Assembly (NCBI GenBank): GCA_946482345.1
Contig: CAMLRJ010000277.1
Span: 1 to 5,333, forward strand
Reading direction: 5' to 3'
From: an uncultured Cellvibrio sp.
GTDB lineage: Bacteria > Pseudomonadota > Gammaproteobacteria > Pseudomonadales > Cellvibrionaceae
DNA length: 5,333 nucleotides
Under the pieces are notes generated by a model. The model saw only the letters and a list, made by a program, of their open reading frames with translations. It searched no databases and was not told where the DNA came from. Made by a program: the position numbers and the translations under genes. Positions 1 to 5,333 of this stretch are shown one piece after another. Each line of letters begins with the position of its first letter. Position 1 is the stretch's first letter.

Positions 1-20
1 GCGAAAGATATTTCGTTGTT

Positions 21-150
21 TTAAGAGCCTTACCCCACCCTAACCCTCCCCTTGGCAGGGGAGGGGATTAAATTTCCACTCTGCAAAAAGTAGGGAGTCA
101 GGTCCCTCCCCCTGCCAAGGGGGGAGGTTAGGAGGGGGTAAGGCTTTTAA
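21..150. repeat. Large imperfect inverted repeat (G/C-rich palindromic element pair)
   Basis: The arm at 21-65 is nearly the reverse complement of the arm at 104-150. They differ by three substitutions and by one- or two-base differences in the lengths of the C and G runs. The arms are separated by 38 bases. Both share the block AGCCTTACCCC, a TAACC block and the core TTGGCAGGGG in matching order. Each arm also has its own small palindrome: CCTCCCC, a six-base loop, then GGGGAGG at 45-64, and an equivalent at 105-127. A transcript could fold either as two small hairpins or as one long stem. This resembles two head-to-head copies of a dispersed extragenic palindrome, or a small non-autonomous mobile element. 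No coding sequence and no obvious target-site duplication are visible. Confidence 0.85.
92..141 (+). repeat. Dispersed palindromic repeat, copy A
   Basis: This 50-base unit recurs at 4502-4550 with one substitution (G101 versus A4511) and one extra G in the G run. It begins with AGGGAGTCA, runs through the core CCTCCCCCTGCCAAGG and ends with GGAGGGGGTAA. The core is a palindrome with the loop TGCCAA. The unit overlaps the right arm of the inverted repeat at 21-150, so that structure includes one full copy of the dispersed element. Confidence 0.9.
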
Positions 151-273
151 AAAATCCCTGTAAGCCAAATCGCACAAAACTTTCAGACATCAGCCACTAT
201 CCACAAAAAAATAATCAATTATTATAGCCGCCGTAGCAACGAAAAAGTCGTACGTTCTACCTAACCTCAAACG

Positions 274-296
274 CTTTTCAACGATGAAAAGTTTTT
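274..296 (+). promoter_or_regulatory. Small hairpin with T-tract in the presumed 5' leader of the ComEA-like gene
   Basis: CTTTTCA at 274-280 and TGAAAAG at 285-291 form a perfect 7-bp stem around the tetraloop ACGA. Five T residues follow at 292-296. This looks like a weak intrinsic terminator or attenuator and ends only eight bases before the ribosome binding site. Only two of the seven pairs are G-C, so the stem is weak and may be chance. If transcription starts upstream, it could modulate read-through or translation initiation; that role is inference. Confidence 0.35.
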
Positions 297-303
297 CCAC
301 TAC

Positions 304-309
304 AAGGAG
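304..309 (+). promoter_or_regulatory. Shine-Dalgarno site that fixes the ComEA-like start at 316
   Basis: AAGGAG is a near-perfect ribosome binding site, six bases from the ATG at 316. The in-frame TTG at 310 directly abuts this site and so cannot be served by it. The start is therefore 316, which gives an N-terminus of MKSLVAF. Confidence 0.85.
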
Positions 310-315
310 TTGATT

Positions 316-630
316 ATGAAATCTTTAGTTGCATTTATCTCTGCTGTTGTTATTTCCCTTTCTGCTGTTTCTTTTGTTCAAGCTGAAGCTACTTCCACAA
401 CTACCAAAGCGAAAGCACAGGTAGAAGCACCTAAAACTGTTCAAGTGAATATCAATACCGCTGACGTGGATACATTGATGTCGTTGAAAGGTGTTGGTGC
501 TAAAAAGGCGGAAGCAATTGTTGCCTGGCGAAAAGAAAACGGTAAGTTTACCTCTGTTGAACAATTGATGGATGTGAAAGGTATAGGCGAATCAATATTT
601 GAGACCAATAAATCGCGCTTGAGTTTGTAA
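316..630 (+). CDS. Secreted ComEA-family helix-hairpin-helix protein
   Basis: This 104-residue protein is probably exported and binds DNA without sequence specificity. Residues 1-23 form a typical signal peptide: K2, a hydrophobic stretch from about 4 to 21, and a VQA cleavage site with cutting expected after A23. A low-complexity linker rich in T, K and A spans about 24-41. Residues 44-104 are the paired helix-hairpin-helix domain of the ComEA family, opening with VNINTAD and carrying the two hairpin signatures KGVG (58-61) and KGIG (88-91). In naturally competent bacteria, periplasmic ComEA pulls incoming DNA across the outer membrane. Many gammaproteobacteria also carry short ComEA-like proteins of unproven function, and this one has only signal peptide plus domain. 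It is monocistronic, with its own ribosome binding site and terminator. A link with the polysaccharide genes is positional only. Family assignment is firm; a competence role is not. Confidence 0.9.
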   Translation: MKSLVAFISAVVISLSAVSFVQAEATSTTTKAKAQVEAPKTVQVNINTADVDTLMSLKGVGAKKAEAIVAWRKENGKFTSVEQLMDVKGIGESIFETNKSRLSL

Positions 631-634
631 TCAG

Positions 635-668
635 AAAAAAGGGGGCGGACGAGTCTGCTCCCTTTTTT
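635..668 (+). terminator. Rho-independent terminator after the ComEA-like gene
   Basis: A 15-bp stem pairs 635-649 with 654-668, including two G-U wobbles, around the tetraloop CGAG. The right arm ends in six T residues (663-668), which pair with the six A residues at 635-640. It starts five bases after the stop codon. It should separate the ComEA-like gene from pyrF. Because of the A and T tracts on both sides it could also work in the opposite direction. Confidence 0.9.
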
Positions 669-780
669 AATGCGGTTCACTTTTTACACATTAAGAGTTC
701 TGTATTTATGACAAAAGGGTGATTGTCCAGACGAAATTTGATTTAATAGCGGCCGTTCAGAAAATTGCGGATGTTGATGA

Positions 781-1503
781 ATGCCACCGAATACCCGTTC
801 CCCCATTGTTGTTGCCATGGATTTTGACAATGCCAATTCATGTCTCAATCTGGCTTCCCAATTGTCACCGAAACACTGCAAGCTTAAAGTTGGTAAAGAG
901 TTATTCACTTCTTGTGGTCCACAAATCGTTGAAACCTTAATGCAAAAAGGTTTTGATATCTTCCTCGATCTTAAATTTCACGATATTCCCAACACTACGG
1001 CTAAAGCGGTCAAAGCTGCTGCAGATTTGGGTGTGTGGATGGTCAATGTGCATGCATCCGGTGGTGAGCGCATGATGTTAGCTGCACGTGAAGCGGTTGA
1101 TCAGTCATCCGGTAAAAAACCTTTACTGATTGCCGTCACAGTGCTGACCAGTATGGAGCAATCAGATTTGCTCGGAGTTGGTGTGGCCTATTCGATTGAT
1201 AATCAGGTCGAGCGTCTTGCAGGTTTGGCGCATTATTGTGGTCTTGATGGTGTTGTTTGCTCTGCACGTGAAGCCAAACAAATGCGCCAACAATTTGATC
1301 AGAATTTTTGTTTGGTGACGCCTGGCATTCGGTTAGCAGATTCACCTGCCGATGATCAACGCCGCACATTAACACCATTACAGGCCATGCAAGAAGGCAG
1401 TAGTTATTTGGTGATCGGTCGCCCGATTACCGGTGCGGAAAATCCTGCGCAGGTGTGTGAAAAAATAGCGAATGAATTAATCGAAAATGGTTTTGGTGGT
1501 TAA
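781..1503 (+). CDS. pyrF: Orotidine 5'-phosphate decarboxylase
   Basis: PyrF catalyses the last step of de novo UMP synthesis, decarboxylating OMP in the cytoplasm. The 240-residue protein has the usual bacterial length and a complete TIM-barrel motif set. VVAMDF with D14 is on the first strand, and K36 lies in LKVGKE. The catalytic segment DLKFHDIPNT supplies D63, K65 and D68. HASGG is at 90-94. TPGIR is at 179-183, Q192 follows in DDQRR, and the phosphate-binding R213 lies in VIGRPIT. The ATG at 781 is chosen because an in-frame TGA sits immediately before it (778-780), and the next Met (M13) would remove the first strand. The ribosome binding site is weak, with no AGGAG-like sequence at the proper distance. 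A terminator lies upstream at 635-668, so a promoter is expected within 669-780, but none is convincing. cmk follows five bases after the stop, suggesting translational coupling. Confidence 0.97.
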   Translation: MPPNTRSPIVVAMDFDNANSCLNLASQLSPKHCKLKVGKELFTSCGPQIVETLMQKGFDIFLDLKFHDIPNTTAKAVKAAADLGVWMVNVHASGGERMMLAAREAVDQSSGKKPLLIAVTVLTSMEQSDLLGVGVAYSIDNQVERLAGLAHYCGLDGVVCSAREAKQMRQQFDQNFCLVTPGIRLADSPADDQRRTLTPLQAMQEGSSYLVIGRPITGAENPAQVCEKIANELIENGFGG

Positions 1504-1508
1504 ATTTT

Positions 1509-2183
1509 ATGTCAGAAAAAATACCCGTTGTTACCATTGATGGGCCGAGTGGGTCGGGCAAAGGAACGTTAAGTCAGTTATTGGCAAAAAAATTAGGTTT
1601 TCATTTGTTGGACAGCGGTGCTTTATATCGCATTACTGCTCTGGCATCTTTGCAAAAAAATATTGATTTGGAAAATGTTGAAGCAGTAGCCAGGGTTGCT
1701 TTGAATTTGCAGATTCGTTTTGATGTCAGTGGTGATAAAACGATTATTTTTCTGGAAGAAAAAAATGTGACTGATGCGATCCGCCTGGAAACTATCAGTA
1801 TGGCTGCCTCAAAAGTTGCAGCGTATCAACCGGTTCGTTCAGCGTTATTGGCGCGTCAACGCGCATTCGCGGGTGCACCGGGTTTAATTGCTGATGGTCG
1901 TGATATGGGAACAGTTGTATTTCCTGATGCACCGGTTAAATTATTTTTGACTGCGAGTGCGGAGGCTAGAGCAGAGCGTCGTTATAAACAGTTAATTGCC
2001 AAAGGTGAAGCTGTCGATAGAAGTATTTTGGTAAAGGAAATACAAGAACGAGATGACCGCGACACCAAGCGTAGCGTGTCGCCTTTGGTACCTGCAAGTG
2101 ATGCGGTGATTGTTGATAGCACCAGCATGAGTATTGAGCAGGTGTTTGATTTTATGTTGAATGAAATTCACAAAAAAATTTAA
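1509..2183 (+). CDS. cmk: Cytidylate (CMP/dCMP) kinase
   Basis: Cmk transfers phosphate from ATP to CMP or dCMP, giving CDP or dCDP for RNA, DNA and CDP/CMP-activated precursors. At 224 residues it matches the long bacterial type (E. coli about 227). The P-loop GPSGSGKGT spans 12-20 with K18. DSGALYR at 35-41 supplies S36 and R41 near the nucleotide site. Residues known to bind CMP in the E. coli enzyme are conserved at matching positions: S101, R110, R131 and D132 (in DGRDMGTVV), R181, D185 and R188. The insert typical of CMP kinases is present at about 60-100. The start lies five bases after the pyrF stop, and its probable ribosome binding site GGTGG (1495-1499) is inside the end of pyrF. 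In many gammaproteobacteria cmk instead precedes rpsA and ihfB; here it sits between pyrF and a sugar phosphomutase. Nothing looks degenerate. Confidence 0.96.
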   Translation: MSEKIPVVTIDGPSGSGKGTLSQLLAKKLGFHLLDSGALYRITALASLQKNIDLENVEAVARVALNLQIRFDVSGDKTIIFLEEKNVTDAIRLETISMAASKVAAYQPVRSALLARQRAFAGAPGLIADGRDMGTVVFPDAPVKLFLTASAEARAERRYKQLIAKGEAVDRSILVKEIQERDDRDTKRSVSPLVPASDAVIVDSTSMSIEQVFDFMLNEIHKKI

Positions 2184-2196
2184 TTAGGAAGTTTTT

Positions 2197-3549
2197 ATGC
2201 CTCTGACTTGTTTTAAAGCCTACGATATTCGCGGAAAACTTGGCGAAGAATTAAATGAAGATATTTTTTATCGTATTGCTCGCGCCTATGCCGTTTTTTT
2301 AAAACCCAAAACAGTGGTAGTGGGTGGTGATGTACGATTAACCAGTCGCGATTTAAAAATGGCTTATGCCAAAGGTCTGCAAGATGAAGGCGTCAATGTG
2401 GTTGATATCGGCATGTGCGGTACAGAGGAAATTTATTTCGCAACCAGTTATTTAGGTGTTGATGGTGGTGTGGAAATTACGGCCAGTCATAATCCGATTG
2501 ATTACAACGGATTAAAAATGGTGAAAGCCGGCTCACAACCAATTAGTGGTGATACGGGGCTGAACGATATCAAACGTCTTGCTGAAGAAAATAATTTTTC
2601 AGCAGTTGATGCTGCAAAACGTGGTTCATACACAGAAGAAAATATTTTGCCCGCCTACGTTGAACATTTATTGGGTTATGTTGATCAATCTGCACTTAAA
2701 CCGCTAAAACTGGTTGTGAATGCGGGTAACGGCGCTGCTGGTCATGTAATCGATGCTATCGAAAAATATTTGCCTTTTGAATTTATTAAAATTCATCATC
2801 AACCTGATGGTACATTTCCCAATGGCATCCCCAATCCATTATTGCCAGAGAATCGTGCGTCAACCAGTGAAGCGGTATTGCAACATAAAGCGGATATGGG
2901 CATCGCATGGGATGGTGATTTTGATCGCTGTTTTTTATTTGATGAAAAAGGACAATTCACTGAAGGCTATTATATTGTTGGATTATTGGCAGAAGCGTTT
3001 TTATTGAAAAACCCTGGCGCTAATATTATTCATGATCCACGTTTGACCTGGAACACTCAGGATATAGTGAAACAATCGGGTGGTGTTGCCATTCAATCCA
3101 AAACCGGTCATGCATTTATTAAAGAGCGTATGCGATTGGAAGATGCAGTTTATGGCGGTGAAATGAGTGCACATCATTATTTCCGCGATTTTTTTTACTG
3201 CGACAGTGGCATGATTCCCTGGTTATTAGTGTGTGAATTGTTAAGTCGAAAATCACAGCCGCTGTCATCCATGTTGGCTGATCGAATTGCCAAATTCCCA
3301 TCACCCGGTGAAATCAATAGCCACGTTGAAAATCCAAAAGCAGCGATTGAAAAAGTATTGCGGCACTATCAAGCAAATGCAGTGACAATTGACAAAACTG
3401 ATGGGATTAGTTTGGAGTTTGTCGATTGGCGATTTAACTTGCGCATGTCCAATACCGAGCCTGTTGTGCGCTTGAATTTGGAGTCGCGTGCAAATCAGTC
3501 GTTGGTTGACGAAAAAACCAAAGAAATTTTAGCGATGTTGAATTCGTAA
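2197..3549 (+). CDS. manB: Phosphomannomutase (CpsG/ManB type)
   Basis: This enzyme interconverts mannose-6-phosphate and mannose-1-phosphate, the step before GDP-mannose synthesis by ManC. The 450 residues contain all four domains of the alpha-D-phosphohexomutase superfamily. The N-terminus reads [18 protein letters not shown]. The phosphoserine loop TASHNP (95-100) holds catalytic S97. The metal loop DGDFDR (239-244) has its three Asp residues. The sugar-recognition loop [12 protein letters not shown] spans 321-332, and the phosphate-binding loop RMSNTEP lies at 416-422. It is very close to E. coli CpsG/ManB along its length. The GEMSAHH loop is also found in enzymes acting on both mannose and glucose phosphates, such as AlgC. 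It may therefore also supply glucose-1-phosphate for the adjacent GalU; that dual role is inference. The ribosome binding site AGGAAG (2186-2191) sits five bases before the ATG and 13 bases separate it from cmk. Alternative symbols are cpsG, or algC if bifunctional. Confidence 0.95.
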   Translation: MPLTCFKAYDIRGKLGEELNEDIFYRIARAYAVFLKPKTVVVGGDVRLTSRDLKMAYAKGLQDEGVNVVDIGMCGTEEIYFATSYLGVDGGVEITASHNPIDYNGLKMVKAGSQPISGDTGLNDIKRLAEENNFSAVDAAKRGSYTEENILPAYVEHLLGYVDQSALKPLKLVVNAGNGAAGHVIDAIEKYLPFEFIKIHHQPDGTFPNGIPNPLLPENRASTSEAVLQHKADMGIAWDGDFDRCFLFDEKGQFTEGYYIVGLLAEAFLLKNPGANIIHDPRLTWNTQDIVKQSGGVAIQSKTGHAFIKERMRLEDAVYGGEMSAHHYFRDFFYCDSGMIPWLLVCELLSRKSQPLSSMLADRIAKFPSPGEINSHVENPKAAIEKVLRHYQANAVTIDKTDGISLEFVDWRFNLRMSNTEPVVRLNLESRANQSLVDEKTKEILAMLNS

Positions 3550-3582
3550 TTATTTGATTAATTTCTAAAAGAGAAAATTACC

Positions 3583-4473
3583 ATGGGCATTAAAAAAGCA
3601 GTAATACCTGTTGCAGGTTTGGGTACACGTATGTTGCCGGCAACCAAAGCCATTCCAAAAGAAATGTTGCCAGTAGTCGATAAGCCTTTAATTCAATATG
3701 TGATTGAAGAAGCGGCTGCTGCGGGTATTAAAGAAATCGTATTGGTCACGCATGCCAGTAAAAATGCCATTGAAAACCACTTTGATACCAGCTTTGAATT
3801 GGAAGCCCAGTTGGAATCGCGTTTGAAGCGTTCTCTGTTAGCAGAAGTACGCTCAATCACGCCACCAGGTCTGACGGTGATATCAGTGCGTCAAGCAGAA
3901 GCAAAAGGATTGGGTCATGCAATTTTATGCGCGCGTCCGGTTGTGGGTGATGAGCCTTTTGCTGTTTTATTACCGGACGTGTTAATTGATAACGCAGCCT
4001 GTAATTTAAAACAGGATAATTTAGCGGGCATGGCCAGGCGTTTTGCTGAAACGGGAAATAGCCAAATTCTGGTTGAGCAAGTGCCTATGGATCAGGTGGA
4101 TAAATACGGCGTAGTTGATTGTTCCGGTGCACAGGTTGCTCCAGGGCAAACGGCTGCTATTAAAGCCATGGTTGAGAAACCACCGGTTGATGAAGCACCA
4201 TCCAATATGGCAATTGTTGGACGTTATGTATTGTCCAAAACTGTATGGGATTTACTCGCGAAAACTATGCCGGGCGCAGGTGGTGAAATTCAATTAACCG
4301 ATGGCCTCGATGCATTATTAGGTTTGGAAACGGTGGAAGCTTATCAATTGATTGGCCGCAGTCACGATTGTGGAACCAAGATTGGTTATATGATGGCGCA
4401 AGTAATTTACGGTGAGCGTCATCCGGATATTGGCAATGCGATGAAAAACTTTTTGAAAGAAAGATATAAATAA
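3583..4473 (+). CDS. galU: UTP-glucose-1-phosphate uridylyltransferase
   Basis: GalU makes UDP-glucose from UTP and glucose-1-phosphate in the cytoplasm. UDP-glucose is a precursor for lipopolysaccharide core, exopolysaccharides and, through other enzymes, UDP-galactose and UDP-glucuronate. The 296 residues match the family length (E. coli about 302). The N-terminal nucleotidyltransferase signature begins at A6 with GLGTR at 12-16 and continues through K26 (IPKEMLP). GLGHAI is at 109-114, the metal-binding D132 is in LLPDVL, YGVVD is at 175-179, VEKP (197-200) contains the conserved K199, GEIQLTD is at 234-240, and GRSHDCG lies near the C-terminus. These motifs separate it from RfbA-type glucose-1-phosphate thymidylyltransferases. 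It starts 33 bases after the phosphomutase stop; AGAG at 3570-3573 is a modest ribosome binding site. It probably belongs to the same transcript as the genes before it. Confidence 0.96.
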   Translation: MGIKKAVIPVAGLGTRMLPATKAIPKEMLPVVDKPLIQYVIEEAAAAGIKEIVLVTHASKNAIENHFDTSFELEAQLESRLKRSLLAEVRSITPPGLTVISVRQAEAKGLGHAILCARPVVGDEPFAVLLPDVLIDNAACNLKQDNLAGMARRFAETGNSQILVEQVPMDQVDKYGVVDCSGAQVAPGQTAAIKAMVEKPPVDEAPSNMAIVGRYVLSKTVWDLLAKTMPGAGGEIQLTDGLDALLGLETVEAYQLIGRSHDCGTKIGYMMAQVIYGERHPDIGNAMKNFLKERYK

Positions 4474-4501
4474 ATTTGGACAAATCATTACCTAATTAAG
4501 C

Positions 4502-4550
4502 AGGGAGTCAAGTCCCTCCCCCTGCCAAGGGGGAGGTTAGGAGGGGGTAA
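4502..4550 (+). repeat. Dispersed palindromic repeat, copy B
   Basis: This unit repeats 92-141 in the same orientation over 49 bases with one substitution and one missing G. Its core CCTCCCCC (4515-4522), loop TGCCAA and GGGGGAGG (4529-4536) form a perfect 8-bp G/C stem. A short extra stem, AGGGA with TCCCT, can form at its left end. No T-tract follows, so it is not a standard terminator. It lies in the galU-manC spacer, where an RNA hairpin could stabilise the upstream message or set relative expression, as REP elements can; that is inference. Confidence 0.9.
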
Positions 4551-4559
4551 AGAATCTGA

Positions 4560-4600
4560 AGGGAGTCATTGAAAAACAAACCTCCTTCGTAAGGAGAGGG
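4560..4600 (+). repeat. Degenerate or variant unit of the same repeat family
   Basis: The stretch begins with AGGGAGTCA (4560-4568), identical to the start of copies A and B. After an A-rich segment it carries a different small palindrome: CTCCTT (4582-4587), loop CGT, then AAGGAG (4591-4596), followed by AGGG. It keeps the plan of a shared leader plus a CCTCC...GGAG hairpin but not the TGCCAA core. It is probably a diverged or variant member of the same family. Confidence 0.5.
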
Positions 4601-4632
4601 AAAATAAGAACTCAAACACAAGAGCAACAATT

Positions 4633-5333
4633 ATGATCATTCCAATTATTCTTGCAGGTGGCTCCGGTACTCGTTTATGGCCTTTGTCACGCACACATTA
4701 TCCAAAACAATTATTAAAATTGTTTGGCGATGTGACTATGCTTCAACAAACATTATTGCGCTTGAAAGGCATTCCTGATCTTGCCGCACCTATAGTGGTT
4801 TGTAATGAAGAGCACCGTTTTATGGTGGCAGAGCAGCTGCATGAAATTGGTGAAAAAAATGCATCGATTTTGTTGGAGCCGGTTGCACGCAATACGGCGC
4901 CTGCATTGGCGATTGCGGCCATTCATGCGGCGAATTTGGAAAATGATCCCGTGTTATTGGTGTTGTCTGCCGATCATATGATTCGTGAAGTGGATGTATT
5001 TCAACGCGCTGTAAAAAATGCCGTGCTTGCCGCCGAAAAAAATCATCTTGCCACTTTTGGTGTTCAGCCCACTCGACCTGAAACGGGTTACGGTTATATC
5101 AAAACTAAAAAAAATGATGCGGACTCGATTTTTTCTGCGGTAGAAAAATTTGTAGAAAAACCCAATCTTGAAACTGCACAAGCTTATCTGGATGAAGGTT
5201 GTTATTTCTGGAATAGCGGTATGTTTGTGTTCAAAACATCCGTGTTTTTAAAAGAATTAAAAGTACAAAGTCCTGAGTTGGTTGCTGCGGTCGAGGCGGC
5301 AAAAGCAAATTCCAAACAGGATTTGGATTTTAT
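4633..5333 (+). CDS. manC: Mannose-1-phosphate guanylyltransferase, N-terminal part (cut by window end)
   Basis: This enzyme makes GDP-mannose from GTP and mannose-1-phosphate, using the product of the phosphomannomutase two genes upstream. The first 233 residues are present and the frame is open to the window edge. The pyrophosphorylase signature GGSGTRLWPLSR spans 9-20, with K25 in YPKQ. LEPVARNTAPA (81-91) is the family substrate-binding segment, and SADH (112-115) contains the probable metal ligand D114. TGYGYI is at 151-156, FVEKP at 173-177, and WNSGMF at 193-198. These motifs indicate the ManC/CpsB/AlgA/XanB type rather than a GalU-like enzyme. Family members usually reach about 470-480 residues, often with a C-terminal cupin phosphomannose isomerase domain; that part is not visible. 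The ATG at 4633 is chosen because MIIPIILAGG starts directly on the first strand. AGAG near 4621-4624 is a modest ribosome binding site. Confidence 0.94.
   Translation, partial: MIIPIILAGGSGTRLWPLSRTHYPKQLLKLFGDVTMLQQTLLRLKGIPDLAAPIVVCNEEHRFMVAEQLHEIGEKNASILLEPVARNTAPALAIAAIHAANLENDPVLLVLSADHMIREVDVFQRAVKNAVLAAEKNHLATFGVQPTRPETGYGYIKTKKNDADSIFSAVEKFVEKPNLETAQAYLDEGCYFWNSGMFVFKTSVFLKELKVQSPELVAAVEAAKANSKQDLDF

Larger units (their letters stand above)
1..303. other. Gene-free leader region
   Basis: No credible coding region is visible in this stretch on either strand. It contains the inverted repeat at 21-150 and the small hairpin at 274-291, annotated separately. Between them, 151-273 is A/T-rich and featureless apart from a TATTAT hexamer at 220-225 that resembles a sigma-70 -10 box but has no recognisable -35 box at the right distance. 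The promoter of the following gene should lie here, but I cannot place it. Confidence 0.6.

Noticed and set aside
21..150. CRISPR array or insertion sequence
   Set aside because: The repeats are inverted and only two occur here, with no regular spacers and no transposase reading frame.
310..318. TTG at 310 as the start of the ComEA-like protein
   Set aside because: It abuts the AAGGAG site with no spacing; the ATG at 316 has ideal spacing and gives a normal signal peptide.
683..710. TTTACA (683-688) and TTTATG (705-710) as a sigma-70 promoter for pyrF
   Set aside because: The -10 candidate matches only three of six consensus bases and the 16-base spacing is slightly short; not strong enough to annotate.
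719..940. A 73-codon + strand frame starting at GTG 719 and running into pyrF in another frame, considered as a leader peptide
   Set aside because: Most of it overlaps pyrF out of frame, it has no convincing ribosome binding site, and the pyrF frame is clearly the coding one.
4502..4600. The galU-manC palindromes as an intrinsic terminator
   Set aside because: The G/C stems are not followed by a T-tract on the + strand; they look like dispersed repeats instead.
4954..5181. Minus-strand open frames of 60-80 codons across the window, including this one inside manC
   Set aside because: They lie antisense to well-supported genes, show no recognisable motif or ribosome binding site, and have shadow-frame composition.

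Overview
The window reads as chromosomal DNA from a gammaproteobacterium of moderate-to-low G+C. PyrF, Cmk, the phosphomannomutase and GalU all closely resemble their E. coli counterparts in length, motifs and residue spacing. The gene mix and the G/C-rich intergenic palindromes would fit a Cellvibrio-like or Pseudomonas-related lineage, but that placement is only a guess. All genes are on the + strand. I see no phage, transposase, CRISPR, tRNA or rRNA.

Layout. Positions 1-303 hold no gene; they contain a large imperfect inverted repeat (21-150) and a small hairpin (274-291) just ahead of the first gene. A short secreted ComEA-type helix-hairpin-helix protein (316-630) follows and ends in a strong intrinsic terminator (635-668). 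A tight run then begins: pyrF (781-1503), cmk (1509-2183), a manB/cpsG-type phosphomannomutase (2197-3549) and galU (3583-4473), with gaps of 5, 13 and 33 bases. A 159-base spacer carries a second, nearly identical copy of the upstream palindromic repeat plus a related degenerate unit. The window closes with the first 233 codons of a mannose-1-phosphate guanylyltransferase (manC), cut by the window edge.

How the genes fit together. PyrF makes UMP and Cmk phosphorylates CMP/dCMP, so the first two genes feed pyrimidine nucleotide pools. The phosphomannomutase makes mannose-1-phosphate, which ManC converts with GTP to GDP-mannose. GalU converts glucose-1-phosphate and UTP to UDP-glucose. The run is therefore a nucleotide plus nucleotide-sugar supply module, most likely at the edge of an exopolysaccharide, capsule or O-antigen locus continuing to the right. 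The genes are ordinary and intact. The less routine points are the dispersed palindromic repeat, the direct pyrF-cmk junction, and a CMP kinase inside a sugar-nucleotide operon. I found no convincing sign of a new biological system.
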